Positions 1-9,516 of a DNA stretch of 64,000 nucleotides are shown here, piece after piece; within the stretch, counting starts at the first letter, position 1; each line of letters begins with the position of its first letter. The notes under the pieces were generated by a model. It was not told where the DNA came from and did not search any database. It worked only from the letters and a program-made list of their open reading frames with translations. The stretch is from NCBI RefSeq assembly GCF_024628865.1, contig NZ_CP102384.1, positions 2,243,001 to 2,307,000 on the forward strand, written 5' to 3'. This DNA comes from Sphingopyxis sp. DBS4 (lineage in GTDB: Bacteria; Pseudomonadota; Alphaproteobacteria; Sphingomonadales; Sphingomonadaceae). A program made the translations under genes and the position numbers.

Positions 1-612
1 CAGCTTGCCGCCCTCGATCCGCAATTCATTGGCGACGATCCGGTCGAACCCGATCGCTTCGCCCACCGGCCCCGCAAAGGCGGTGAAACCGCCCGTCACG
101 AGCACCGAATGCGCGCCATGCGCCTTCATCGTCTGGACGAGCGTGCGCGCGCCGCGGGTCAGGCGGACGCGCTCCATCCGGCATTGGGTCAGCACATCCT
201 CGCCCAGCCCGCGCAGCAGCGCGACGCGCTCGGTCAGCGCGCCGCGGAAATCGACCTCGCCGCGCATCGCCCTTTGGGTAATCGCCGCGACCTGATCCTT
301 GATCCCGGCGTAATCGGCCAGTTCGTCGATGCATTCGCAGCCGATCATCGTCGAATCCATGTCGGCGATGATCAGCTTCTTGGTGCGGTCGCCGAACGGC
401 TGGACGACGATGTCGAGCGCACCATGGTCCATCTTCGCCAGTTCGGCGCGCGCGCTGACCAGGCTGCCCTGAAAGAAAATGTCGGCCGCATCATGCTCGT
501 CGATCCAGTGCGGCGCGCCGACATCGTGCCCCGTCATGTCGAGCCGGTCGATCGCTTCGCGAACCACCTCGTCGGTGAGCTTTCCGGCTGCTATCAGCGT
601 GGCAACGAACAT
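1..612 (-). CDS. serB: Phosphoserine phosphatase (3' end outside window)
   Basis: Cytoplasmic HAD-family enzyme that removes phosphate from L-phosphoserine in the last step of serine synthesis. The 204 visible residues start [10 protein letters not shown]. An N-terminal domain of about 75 residues is followed by HAD motif I DMDST at residues 84-88 (nucleophile Asp84), then a helical cap, and motif II around VTGGFTAFA (residues 172-180). The C-terminal part with the Lys and GDGxND motifs lies beyond the window edge. The ATG at 612 overlaps the start codon of the divergent miaA by two bases, so each gene's 5' signals lie inside the other. The identification is firm from HAD motif order and the SerB-type N-terminus. 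Confidence 0.93.
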   Translation of the reverse strand, partial: MFVATLIAAGKLTDEVVREAIDRLDMTGHDVGAPHWIDEHDAADIFFQGSLVSARAELAKMDHGALDIVVQPFGDRTKKLIIADMDSTMIGCECIDELADYAGIKDQVAAITQRAMRGEVDFRGALTERVALLRGLGEDVLTQCRMERVRLTRGARTLVQTMKAHGAHSVLVTGGFTAFAGPVGEAIGFDRIVANELRIEGGKL

Positions 613-1573
613 GGCTTCTCCTTCTGTCTCTTCCGTTCGCGGGCGGCCGCCCGTCGTACTTATCGCCGGACCCACGGCCAGCGGCAAGAGCGCTTTGGCG
701 GTCGCGCTCGCAAAAGCCTGCGGCCGCGCAGTGGTGATCAACGCCGACGCGAGCCAGGTCTATGCCGACCTCGCCATCCTCTCGGCGCGCCCGGCGGCAG
801 CCGAGATGGAGGGCGTGCCGCACCGCCTTTTCGGCCATATCGACGGCAAGGAGGCGTGCAACGCCGCGCGCTGGGCGGCCGAAGCGCAGGCAGAAATCGC
901 GCGGGCCCATGCCGCGGGCGCGCTCCCGATCCTCGTCGGCGGCACCGGCCTCTATCTTCGCACCCTGCTCTTCGGCATCGCGCCGGTACCGCAGATCGAC
1001 CCGGCGATCCGCGAGGCCGTCCGCGCGCTGCCGGTCGCCGAAGCCCATGCCGCGCTGGCAAAGGCCGATCCCGAAGCCGCCGCGCGGCTCCACCCCGCAG
1101 ACGCCACCCGCGTCGCCCGCGCGCTCGAGGTCGTCCGCTCGACCGGCCGCCCGCTCGGCGAGTGGCAGCGCGCGCGCGAGGGCGGCATCGCCGACGACAT
1201 CGCCCTCACCCCGCTGATCCTCCTCCCGCCGCGCGACGACCTGCGCGCCCGCTGCGACGCGCGCCTCGTCCAGATGTTCGAACGGGGCGCGATCGCCGAA
1301 GTCGAAGCGCTGCTCGCGCGCCGCCTCGACCCCGATCTGCCCGCGATGCGCGCGATCGGCGTGCCGCAGATCGCGGCCCATCTGGCGGGCGCGATCAGCC
1401 GCGACGAAGCACTCGCGCAGGCGCAGGCCGCGACCCGCCAATATGCAAAGCGCCAATATACGTGGTTCCGCCACCAGCCCCCCGCCGATTGGCCGCGCCA
1501 CGAAGAATCATTAAACATCGATTCCATCGACAAAATAGCAATTTTATTACGTGATAGACTGTTGACAAGATAG
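611..1573 (+). CDS. miaA: tRNA dimethylallyltransferase
   Basis: Transfers a dimethylallyl group to A37 of tRNAs that read codons starting with U. The 320 aa protein has the P-loop GPTASGKS at residues 20-27, then [19 protein letters not shown], and the C-terminal signature [13 protein letters not shown] chose ATG 611 because it puts the P-loop about 20 residues in, as in the family, and no later in-frame start precedes the P-loop. No clear Shine-Dalgarno is seen before it. An upstream in-frame extension would run through serB on the other strand and looks like noise. The last ~60 bases are AT-rich and contain TTGACA, the likely -35 of the ilvB promoter. Confidence 0.93.
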   Translation: MASPSVSSVRGRPPVVLIAGPTASGKSALAVALAKACGRAVVINADASQVYADLAILSARPAAAEMEGVPHRLFGHIDGKEACNAARWAAEAQAEIARAHAAGALPILVGGTGLYLRTLLFGIAPVPQIDPAIREAVRALPVAEAHAALAKADPEAAARLHPADATRVARALEVVRSTGRPLGEWQRAREGGIADDIALTPLILLPPRDDLRARCDARLVQMFERGAIAEVEALLARRLDPDLPAMRAIGVPQIAAHLAGAISRDEALAQAQAATRQYAKRQYTWFRHQPPADWPRHEESLNIDSIDKIAILLRDRLLTR

Positions 1574-1648
1574 AATCATGCACCTATTGCCCGCAGCCCT
1601 GTTGCAGCGCACAAGCGCTGCCTTTCTGCTGTTGAAAGGAGTTTCGTC
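1562..1648 (+). promoter_or_regulatory. ilvB leader: promoter, possible Leu-rich leader ORF and SD-sequestering hairpin
   Basis: TTGACA (1562-1567) stands 17 bases before TATTGC (1585-1590), a plausible promoter on the end of miaA. A 24-codon ORF (ATG 1578, TGA 1650-1652) holds seven Leu codons and its stop overlaps the ilvB GTG start. Two adjacent hairpins are visible: GCAGCGC-ACAA-GCGCTGC (1604-1621) and CCTTTC-TGCTGTT-GAAAGG (1621-1639); the second covers the ilvB Shine-Dalgarno AAAGGA (1635-1640). Ribosome movement through the leader ORF could expose the SD. If transcription starts near 1597, however, the leader ATG is missing from the mRNA and only the hairpins remain. The regulatory role is inference. 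Confidence 0.5.
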
Positions 1649-3403
1649 GTGACGGAAATGAGCGGTGCCGACATGGTGGTTCAGGCGCTGGTCGACCTCG
1701 GGGTCGACACGGTGTTCGGCTATCCGGGCGGCGCGGTCCTTCCCATCTATGACGCGCTCTACAAGCACCCGACGATCAAGCACATCCTCGTCCGCCACGA
1801 ACAGGCGGCGACCCACGCGGCGGAGGGCTATGCGCGCTCGACCGGCAAGCCCGGCGTCGTGCTCGTCACTTCGGGGCCCGGCGCGACCAATGCGGTCACC
1901 GGCATCACCGACGCGCTGATGGATTCGATCCCGATGATCGTGCTGACCGGCCAGGTGCCGACGACCTTGATCGGCACCGACGCCTTCCAGGAGTGCGACA
2001 CCGTCGGCATCACGCGCCACTGCACCAAGCATAATTATCTGGTGATGGACCCCGACCGGCTCGGCCCGATCCTGCACGAGGCGTTTCACATCGCGACCCA
2101 CGGCCGCCCCGGCCCGGTGGTGATCGACATTCCAAAGAATGTGCAGGTCGCGACCGGCACCTATTCGGTGCCCGAGATCATCCAGCACGCCAGCTATCGC
2201 CCGCAGATCGAGCCCGACGCCGATGCGATCGCCGCCGCGATCGACATGATCGCCGCGGCCGAGCGCCCGGTCTTCTACACCGGCGGCGGCGTGATCAACG
2301 CCGGGCCCGGCGCCAGCGCGGCGCTGCGCCAGCTCGTGTCGCTGACCGGCGCGCCGATCACCTCGACCTTGATGGGGCTCGGCGCTTTTCCGGCCGACGA
2401 TCCGAAGTGGCTCGGCATGCTCGGCATGCACGGCACGTACGAGTCGAACATGGCGATGAACCGCGCCGACCTGATCATCGCGGTCGGCGCGCGCTTCGAC
2501 GACCGGGTGACCGGCCGCCTCGACGCCTTCGCGCCCGAAGCGAAGAAGATCCACATCGACATCGACCGCAGCTCGATCAACAAGATCGTCCCCGTCGACC
2601 TCGCGATCGCGGGCGATGCCGGGCGCGCGCTCGACGCGCTAGTCGCCGCATGGGCCGACAAGGGCCACAAGGCGCGCGACTATGGCGAATGGTGGCGCCG
2701 CATCGACGGCTGGCGCGCCGCGCGCTGCCTCGACTTCCCCGAAAAGAAGGACGCTGCCGCCGAGATCATGCCGCAGCGCGCGGTCAAGGCGTTGTTCGAC
2801 GCGACGCGCGGCCGCGACCCGATCATCACCACCGAGGTCGGCCAGCACCAGATGTGGGCGGCGCAGCATTTCGGCTTCTCGACCCCCAACCGCTGGCTCA
2901 CCTCGGGCGGGCTCGGCACGATGGGTTACGGCTTCCCCGCCGCGGTCGGCGCGCAGATCGGCAATCCCAATCGCCTCGTCGTCTGCATCGCGGGCGAGGC
3001 CTCGCTTCAGATGAACATTCAGGAGATGGGCACTGCGGCGCAATATCGCCTGCCGGTGAAGATCTTCATCCTCAACAATGAATGGATGGGGATGGTCCGC
3101 CAGTGGCAGGAACTGACCTATGAAAGCCGCTATTCGAACAGCTATTCGGACAGCCTGCCCGATTTCGTGAAGCTGGCCGAGGCCTATGGCTGGACGGGCC
3201 TGCGCATCGACACGCTCGGCGAGCTCGAGGACGGCATTCGCACGATGCTCGACACCCCCGGCCCGGTGATCGTCGACTGCCGCGTCGCGAAGCTCGCCAA
3301 CTGCTTCCCGATGATCCCGTCGGGCGCTGCACACACCGACATGATCCTCCAGCCGAGCGACGTCACCGGCACGATGGACGACGAAGCGAAAGCGCTGGTG
3401 TGA
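1649..3403 (+). CDS. ilvB: Acetolactate synthase large subunit
   Basis: ThDP- and FAD-dependent catalytic subunit that condenses two pyruvates, or pyruvate with 2-ketobutyrate, in the first common step of valine, leucine and isoleucine synthesis. The 584 aa protein has the usual three domains. The N-terminal ThDP-activating Glu lies in RHEQAATHAAEGYA, and the C-terminal ThDP domain ends in LNNEWMGMVRQWQELTY. The expected metal-binding GDA motif reads GEA here (Glu450). GTG 1649 is chosen because AAAGGA (1635-1640) is well placed and the family N-terminus follows at once. The stop overlaps the start of a small unknown gene, which separates ilvB from the regulatory subunit gene ilvN. Confidence 0.95.
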   Translation: MTEMSGADMVVQALVDLGVDTVFGYPGGAVLPIYDALYKHPTIKHILVRHEQAATHAAEGYARSTGKPGVVLVTSGPGATNAVTGITDALMDSIPMIVLTGQVPTTLIGTDAFQECDTVGITRHCTKHNYLVMDPDRLGPILHEAFHIATHGRPGPVVIDIPKNVQVATGTYSVPEIIQHASYRPQIEPDADAIAAAIDMIAAAERPVFYTGGGVINAGPGASAALRQLVSLTGAPITSTLMGLGAFPADDPKWLGMLGMHGTYESNMAMNRADLIIAVGARFDDRVTGRLDAFAPEAKKIHIDIDRSSINKIVPVDLAIAGDAGRALDALVAAWADKGHKARDYGEWWRRIDGWRAARCLDFPEKKDAAAEIMPQRAVKALFDATRGRDPIITTEVGQHQMWAAQHFGFSTPNRWLTSGGLGTMGYGFPAAVGAQIGNPNRLVVCIAGEASLQMNIQEMGTAAQYRLPVKIFILNNEWMGMVRQWQELTYESRYSNSYSDSLPDFVKLAEAYGWTGLRIDTLGELEDGIRTMLDTPGPVIVDCRVAKLANCFPMIPSGAAHTDMILQPSDVTGTMDDEAKALV

Positions 3404-3669
3404 TGACAGATCAGATCACGTTGGCCGCACTGGTACGCGACGCTCGCAGTTTTACAGATCGCGAGGAACTGCCCTTCGCAGAGGAGCCGTGGAATGAGAA
3501 TTCGCGGATCATCTGGCGTGAAGGCGATTCCACCGAAGCAGTTGAAACCGATGGCCGGACCTTCAGTTACTTCCTCGAACCCTTCATCATCGTCGAGCAA
3601 TTTTCCAACTGGCCTGACAGCGGCACGCTTGTTGATCGGGTAATCGATTACGCGCGAAGCGACGCTTAG
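3403..3669 (+). CDS. Small unknown protein between ilvB and ilvN
   Basis: A protein of 88 residues starting MTDQITLAAL. Its ATG overlaps the ilvB TGA (TGATG) and it ends 9 bases before ilvN, so it is almost certainly co-translated in the ilv operon. It is acidic and rich in aromatic residues (WNENSRIIWREG, FSYFLEPFIIVEQFSNW), with no signal peptide or membrane segment. Base composition looks lower in GC than the flanking ilv genes. I do not recognise the family. It is not an ACT-domain fragment by eye. Its position suggests either a role tied to acetolactate synthase or a recent insertion that kept the operon in frame for translation. Confidence 0.72.
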   Translation: MTDQITLAALVRDARSFTDREELPFAEEPWNENSRIIWREGDSTEAVETDGRTFSYFLEPFIIVEQFSNWPDSGTLVDRVIDYARSDA

Positions 3670-3678
3670 GGGACAAAC

Positions 3679-4194
3679 ATGAAAATTCAAACCGAAGCGG
3701 GCGAGCGTCATGTGCTCGCCGTCACCGTCGACAACGAAGCCGGGGTGCTCGCCAAGATCACCGGCCTGTTCACCGCGCGCGGCTATAATATCGAAAGCCT
3801 GACCGTGGCGGACATCACCGCCGACCATGCGCTGTCGCGCATCACCATCGTCACCTCCGGCCCACCGCCGATCATCGACCAGATCATCGCGCAGCTCGAC
3901 CGCCTCGTTCCCGTCCACAAGGTCGTCGACCTTGCCGACCACGAGGCGCATGTCGAGCGCGAGATCGCGCTGGTCAAGGTCGCGGGCACCGGCGACAAGC
4001 GCATCGAGGCGCTGCGCATGGCCGACGTGTTCCGCGCCAAGGTCGTCGACACGACGCTGACCAGCTTCATCTTCGAGATCACCGGCAACAGCGACAAGGT
4101 CGACCGCTTCATCGCCTTGATGCGCGAATGCGGTCTCGTCGAGGTCGGCCGCACCGGCGTCGTCGCCATCGCCCGCGGCGCGGAGGCGCTTTAG
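3679..4194 (+). CDS. ilvN: Acetolactate synthase small (regulatory) subunit
   Basis: Regulatory partner of IlvB that stimulates the catalytic subunit and carries valine feedback inhibition. At 171 aa it is the normal length. An N-terminal ACT domain (AVTVDNEAGVLAKITGLF and RGYNIESLTV, about residues 13-45) is followed by the C-terminal ALS_ss domain (KVAGTGDKRIEALRMADVFRAK onward). Shine-Dalgarno AGGGG lies about 7 bases before ATG 3679. Many databases call this gene ilvH or ilvN; only one copy is visible. A palindromic repeat separates it from ilvC. Confidence 0.95.
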   Translation: MKIQTEAGERHVLAVTVDNEAGVLAKITGLFTARGYNIESLTVADITADHALSRITIVTSGPPPIIDQIIAQLDRLVPVHKVVDLADHEAHVEREIALVKVAGTGDKRIEALRMADVFRAKVVDTTLTSFIFEITGNSDKVDRFIALMRECGLVEVGRTGVVAIARGAEAL

Positions 4195-4219
4195 AGTTCA
4201 AGCATTGGGTTTCAACTAT

Positions 4220-4306
4220 CGTCACCCCGGACTTGATCCGGGGTCCATTCAGAACTTCGCCGGAAACGGAGCGCCGAATGGATGCCGGACCAAGTCCGGC
4301 ATGACG
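4220..4306. repeat. REP-like paired palindrome, family A (ilvN-ilvC gap)
   Basis: Two arms, one starting CGTCACCCCGGACTTGATCC and the other ending CCGGACCAAGTCCGGCATGACG, form an imperfect inverted repeat of about 31 bp per arm. Each arm also contains its own smaller palindrome. A second copy of the family lies at 54751-54837. The element may fold in the mRNA and set relative ilvBN and ilvC levels, which is inference. Confidence 0.8.
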
Positions 4307-4317
4307 AACGAAAATAA

Positions 4318-5364
<1,047 letters not shown>

Positions 5365-5381
5365 GTCCTCCCTTATCTCAT

Positions 5382-5463
5382 CGTCATTGCGAGGAGCGCA
5401 GCGACGAAGCAATCCAGAGCTTGCGTAAACCGCTCTGGATTGCTTCGCTGCGCTCGCAATGAC
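5382..5463. repeat. REP-like element, family B, copy 1
   Basis: About 82 bp with arms CGTCATTGCGAGGAGCG and CGCTCGCAATGAC around an inner CAATCCAGAG...CTCTGGATTG palindrome. The loop (CTTGCGTAAACCG) is nearly the reverse complement of the loop in the copy at 6119-6194, so the two copies lie in opposite orientation around the GFA-like gene. Confidence 0.82.
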
Positions 5464-5488
5464 AAGCGAAGGGCGAACGGAGGGAACG

Positions 5489-6115
5489 GTGCACGAAAAC
5501 TTCCACACCCAGCGTCCCGACCTCCCCTTCGCCTGCGAATGCGGCGCCGTTTCCGGAACGCTGACCATCGACGCCGGGGGCGATCACGTCATATGTCATT
5601 GCACCGATTGCCAGAACCTCGCTCATTATCTCGGCCACGAGCGGGTGCTCGATGCACAAGGCGGCACGGCGCTGTATCAGACGCGGTGCGCGCGGATGCG
5701 GCTGGCATCGGGCCGAGACCGGCTCGCCTGCGTCCACCTCACCGACCAGCCGACGCTGCGCTGGTATGCCCAATGTTGCCGGATGCCGCTGTTCAACACC
5801 TATGCGAACGGCAAGCTGCCCTTCATCACGGTTCAACTCGCCGCCTGCGACACTGCGGCGCGCGACCGGCTCCTCGGCGCCACCGGGGGACATCTTTTCA
5901 CGCACGAGGCGATCGGCGACGCCAGCGACCTTCGCAAGATGTCCATGGTCACGCTGATGCGACGCTTCTTCGTGCGCGCCATCAAGGACGTCGTCTCGGG
6001 CGACCGTCGCCGCGCCGCGCTGTTCGATCCGAAAACGCTCGCCCCCATCGCTCCGCCACACCGGCTGACCGCCGAAGAACGGCAGAATCTGTGGCACAAT
6101 CGATCCCACCAATAA
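5489..6115 (+). CDS. GFA-like zinc-site protein (DUF6151-type)
   Basis: A 208 aa protein related to the glutathione-dependent formaldehyde-activating (GFA/CENP-V) fold. Cys residues in CECGAVSG, CHCTDCQ and CCRMP match the zinc ligands of that fold. The C-terminal half (RRFFVRAIKDVVSG) resembles DUF6151 proteins. GTG 5489 is preferred because GGAGG (5479-5483) sits at the right distance. An earlier in-frame ATG at 5459 lies inside the repeat. The substrate is unknown; the GFA name does not prove a formaldehyde role. The gene is bracketed by inverted copies of one repeat and stands between ilvC and bioF without obvious pathway links. Confidence 0.8.
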   Translation: MHENFHTQRPDLPFACECGAVSGTLTIDAGGDHVICHCTDCQNLAHYLGHERVLDAQGGTALYQTRCARMRLASGRDRLACVHLTDQPTLRWYAQCCRMPLFNTYANGKLPFITVQLAACDTAARDRLLGATGGHLFTHEAIGDASDLRKMSMVTLMRRFFVRAIKDVVSGDRRRAALFDPKTLAPIAPPHRLTAEERQNLWHNRSHQ

Positions 6116-6118
6116 CTT

Positions 6119-6194
6119 CGTCATTGCGAGCGAAGCGAAGCAATCCAGAGCGGTTTACGCGGGCTCTGGATTGCTTCGCTTCGCCCGCAATGAC
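6119..6194. repeat. REP-like element, family B, copy 2 (inverted)
   Basis: About 76 bp: CGTCATTGCGAGCGAAGCG...CAATCCAGAG, loop CGGTTTACGCGGG, then CTCTGGATTG...CGCAATGACG. It is the opposite-orientation partner of 5382-5463. Confidence 0.82.
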
Positions 6195-6209
6195 GGACAG
6201 GGACGCAGA

Positions 6210-7346
6210 ATGACCATCTCCCCCTTCCACGCCCACCGCAAGGGTCTCGACGCGCTCGCCGCCGCCGATCGCCGCCGCGCGCTCGCGCCGCGCGCCGGCG
6301 CCGATTTCGCCTCGAACGACTATCTCGCGCTCGCCGGCTCCTACGCGCTCAATGAAGCGCTGGCGGCGGGTCTTCAGCGCGGGCTGCCGGCGGGCTCGGG
6401 CGGCTCGCGCCTGCTGCGCGGCAATCATGACGAGCATGAGGCGCTCGAAGCCCATGCCGCGCGCCATTACGGCAGCGAGGCAGCGCTCTTCTTCCCCACC
6501 GGCTTCGCCGCCAATGCCGCGCTGTTCGCGACGCTGCCGCAGCGCGGCGACCTCGTCGTCCATGACGAACTCATCCACGCGAGCGCGCACGACGGGATGA
6601 AGCTCGGCCGCGCCGGGCGCGTCGACGCGCACCACAACGACGCGCAGGCATTCGACGACATCATCGCGCGCTGGCGGCGCGGCGGCGGCAGCGGGACGCC
6701 GTGGATCGCGGTCGAAAGCCTCTATTCGATGGACGGCGACCGCGCCCCGCTCGCCGATCTCGCCGCGGTCGCCCACCGCCACGACGCCGTGCTCATCGTC
6801 GACGAAGCCCATGCGACCGGTGTCTACGGTCCCGCGGGCCAAGGCCTCGCGCACGATCTCAGCCGCCGCGACAATCTGATCACTCTCCACACCTGCGGCA
6901 AGGCGCTCGGCTGCGAAGGCGCGCTGCTCTGCGGGCCGGCGATCGTCCGCGACTTCATCGTCAACCGCGGCCGCCCCTTCATCTTCTCGACCGCCCCGTC
7001 GCCGCTGACGGCATGGCTCGTCCGCCAGGCGCTCGAAATCGTCGCGAACGAGCCCGAACGGGCGGCGCGGCTTCAGGGCCTCGTCCGCCATGCCGAAACC
7101 CGCCTCGCCGCGCTCGGCCTGCCCGCCAGCGGCAGCCAGATCATCCCGGTCGTCATCGGCGACAACGGCCGCACCATGCGGATCGCCGCCGCGCTGCAGG
7201 CCGCGGGCTTCGACGTCCGCGGCATCCGCCCGCCGACGGTGCCGGAGGGCACCGCGCGCCTTCGCATCGCGATCACCCTCAACGTCGGCGAGCGCGAGGT
7301 CGATGCAATGGTCGACGCGCTGGCCACCGCGATGGCAGAGGCATGA
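6210..7346 (+). CDS. bioF: 8-amino-7-oxononanoate synthase
   Basis: PLP enzyme that joins pimeloyl-ACP/CoA and L-alanine in biotin synthesis. The 378 aa protein shows [12 protein letters not shown] near the N-terminus, [20 protein letters not shown], the aspartate motif [18 protein letters not shown], and the PLP lysine in [19 protein letters not shown] 6210 is chosen because upstream codons come from the repeat, and [15 protein letters not shown] begins the family N-terminus. Its TGA overlaps the bioD ATG. bioA is not next to it but lies about 46 kb downstream, beyond the accessory block. Confidence 0.93.
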   Translation: MTISPFHAHRKGLDALAAADRRRALAPRAGADFASNDYLALAGSYALNEALAAGLQRGLPAGSGGSRLLRGNHDEHEALEAHAARHYGSEAALFFPTGFAANAALFATLPQRGDLVVHDELIHASAHDGMKLGRAGRVDAHHNDAQAFDDIIARWRRGGGSGTPWIAVESLYSMDGDRAPLADLAAVAHRHDAVLIVDEAHATGVYGPAGQGLAHDLSRRDNLITLHTCGKALGCEGALLCGPAIVRDFIVNRGRPFIFSTAPSPLTAWLVRQALEIVANEPERAARLQGLVRHAETRLAALGLPASGSQIIPVVIGDNGRTMRIAAALQAAGFDVRGIRPPTVPEGTARLRIAITLNVGEREVDAMVDALATAMAEA

Positions 7347-7951
7347 CCCGCTTCGTCGTCACCGGCACCGACACCGGCATCGGCAAGACGATCTTCTCCG
7401 CCGCGCTCGCCGGCGCGCTCGGCGTCCCCTATTGGAAGCCGATCCAGTCGGGCCTCGAAGAGGAGACCGACAGCGAAATTGTCGCGCGCCTCGCGGGCGT
7501 TTCCGTGCGTCCCGAAGCCTACCGCCTCGTCACCCCCGCCTCGCCGCACCTCGCGGCCGAAATCGACGGCGTGGAAATCGACCCCGACGCGCTGACGCCC
7601 CCCGATGGCGCCTTGATCGTCGAGGGGGCCGGCGGCGTCCTCGTCCCCGTCACGCGCACGCTGCTTTACGCCGACCTGTTCGCGCGCTGGCGCATCCCGG
7701 TGATCGTCTGCGCGCGCACCGGCCTCGGCACGATCAACCACAGCCTGCTGACGATCGAAGCGCTGAAACGCCGGGGCGTCGCAATCCACGGCCTCGCCTT
7801 CCTCGGCGAAGCGATGCCCGACAGTGAGGCGATCATCGCCAAGCTCGGCGGCGTCCGCCGTCTCGGCCGCCTGCCCATCGTCGATCCGCTGACGCCCGAA
7901 GAACTCGCCGAAGCCTTCGCCGCAAACTTCGATTCAGCCGATTTCGGCTAG
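7343..7951 (+). CDS. bioD: Dethiobiotin synthetase
   Basis: ATP-dependent enzyme that closes the ureido ring of dethiobiotin. The 202 aa protein opens with the P-loop [10 protein letters not shown] (residues 7-16), followed by the substrate lysine in PYWKPIQSG and the Mg-binding acidic motif in [15 protein letters not shown] 7343 overlaps the end of bioF by 4 bases, which points to translational coupling. It ends 6 bases before the stop of the convergent acyl-CoA ligase, which marks the left edge of the accessory block. Confidence 0.94.
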   Translation: MTRFVVTGTDTGIGKTIFSAALAGALGVPYWKPIQSGLEEETDSEIVARLAGVSVRPEAYRLVTPASPHLAAEIDGVEIDPDALTPPDGALIVEGAGGVLVPVTRTLLYADLFARWRIPVIVCARTGLGTINHSLLTIEALKRRGVAIHGLAFLGEAMPDSEAIIAKLGGVRRLGRLPIVDPLTPEELAEAFAANFDSADFG

Positions 7952-7957
7952 AGCGGA

Positions 7958-9499
7958 TCAGCCGGGCTTCTTTGCGGATGCCGCCAGCTCTTCCCTGATC
8001 GCACGGCGAAGAATCTTGCCGGCGCCGTTGCGCGGCAAGACGGCGAAACGCGCGATCCGCTTGGGAATCTTGTAGGCCGCGATCCGCCCGCGCATCCACG
8101 CCGCGATATCGGCGTCCGCGACGCTCTCGTCGCGCAGCACGACCGCGGCCGTCACCGCCTCGCCCCAGCGCGCGTCGGGCAGGCCGACGATCGCCGCCTC
8201 GACGATCGCGGGATGTGCGGACAACAAAGATTCGACCTCCGCCGGATAGACATTCTCGCCGCCGCTGATGATCATGTCGTTGAGCCGGTCGCGCACGAAG
8301 AGATAGCCGTCCGCGTCGAGATAGGCCGCATCGCCGGTCAGCAGCCAGCCGTCGCCGTCGATCGCCTCCGCGCTCGCTTCGGGCCGGCGCCAATAGCCGC
8401 TGAGGTTGGCGACCGACCGGATGGCGATCTGTCCGGTTTCACCGGCAGGCAGTCTCTCGCCCGACGGGCCGCGGATTTCGAGTTCGACGCCCGGCAAAGC
8501 CTTGCCCGCCGAGGCGAGGCGCGGATTGCCCGGCCGATGATCATCGGGCGCCAATGCGACGACGGTTCCGGCGGTTTCGGTCATGCCATATTGCTGCGCG
8601 AAATCGCAGCGAAGCCGCTGCATCGCCCGGTCGAGCACGGCGAGCGGCATCGGGCTTGCGCCATAGAGCACCGTCTTCAGCCCGCCGAAATCGATCGCGT
8701 CGGCGCGCGGATGATCGATCAGAAGCTGCAACGCCGCGGGAACGAGGAAAATCTTCGAAAAGGCCCGCTCGTCGATCAGCGTCAGGATCGCCTCGGTATC
8801 GAATTCGGGCAGGATGACGCTCGGCCGCCCCGAATCGAACGCCATCAGCGCCCAGCCCATGCCGCCGATGTGGAACATCGGCATCGCGAGCAGACCGACG
8901 TCGCTCTCGTCCCAGCGATACCAGTCGAGATCGCGCCACGCAGGCCGTGCGCCGAGCAACGCGCGGTGGCTGAGCATCGCCCCCTTGGGCTTGCCGGTCG
9001 TTCCCGAAGTATAGAGCTGAAGCGAAATATCCTCGGCCGTTCCCGCGACGACATCGGACGCATCGGCATCGGCGCCGTCCAGCCACGCGCCCCATTCGCT
9101 TCCCAGGCCGACGATCCGAAGGGCGAGTCCCGCGCTCGCCTGCCGCGCGATCGCGTCGAACTCGGGGGAGACGAACAGGATCGGCGCCTCGGCATCGGCG
9201 ACGATGAAGGCAAGCTCGCCCGCGGCAAGCCGCCAGTTGAGCGGAACAAAGGTCGCGCCCACCATGTTCGCGGCGAGCCACAATTCAAAGCCTGAAATAT
9301 GGTTCTTCGACAGCCAGGCGACGCGGCTTCCCGCCCCCACGCCGTCGCGCCGCAAAGCGGCCGCGACACGCCGCGCGCGTGCCTCGAATGCGGCGAAACC
9401 GATCGCTTCGCCATCGACGATGAAAGCCGGCGCATCGGGGGCGGCGACGGCCAGATGACGCGCAAGTGCCGGGAAGGTATCGCGCTGCTCGACGCTCAT
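7958..9499 (-). CDS. AMP-forming acyl-CoA ligase
   Basis: A 513 aa ANL-superfamily ligase that activates a carboxylic acid as an acyl-AMP and then a CoA thioester. Motifs in order are the ATP-binding P-loop YTSGTTGKPKGAMLSHR, QQYGMTETAG, TGDAAYLDADGYLFVRDR and the hinge with GGENVYPAEVE. The catalytic lysine lies in NGAGKILRR near the C-terminus. ATG 9499 follows AAAAAGGATGAAG. It is the last gene of the minus-strand catabolic series, 17 bases after the dehydrogenase, so it probably activates a carboxylate from that pathway. The acid is unknown; aromatic, short-chain and medium-chain substrates are all possible. Confidence 0.88.
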   Translation of the reverse strand: MSVEQRDTFPALARHLAVAAPDAPAFIVDGEAIGFAAFEARARRVAAALRRDGVGAGSRVAWLSKNHISGFELWLAANMVGATFVPLNWRLAAGELAFIVADAEAPILFVSPEFDAIARQASAGLALRIVGLGSEWGAWLDGADADASDVVAGTAEDISLQLYTSGTTGKPKGAMLSHRALLGARPAWRDLDWYRWDESDVGLLAMPMFHIGGMGWALMAFDSGRPSVILPEFDTEAILTLIDERAFSKIFLVPAALQLLIDHPRADAIDFGGLKTVLYGASPMPLAVLDRAMQRLRCDFAQQYGMTETAGTVVALAPDDHRPGNPRLASAGKALPGVELEIRGPSGERLPAGETGQIAIRSVANLSGYWRRPEASAEAIDGDGWLLTGDAAYLDADGYLFVRDRLNDMIISGGENVYPAEVESLLSAHPAIVEAAIVGLPDARWGEAVTAAVVLRDESVADADIAAWMRGRIAAYKIPKRIARFAVLPRNGAGKILRRAIREELAASAKKPG

Positions 9500-9516
9500 C
9501 GCCGCTTCATCCTTTT

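Noticed and set aside
5459..5488. ATG at 5459 as start of the GFA-like gene
   Set aside because: It lies inside the palindromic repeat and lacks a ribosome site; GTG 5489 has GGAGG upstream.
6171..6209. Longer bioF start
   Set aside because: These codons come from the repeat (MLRFARNDG) and are not part of the BioF family N-terminus.
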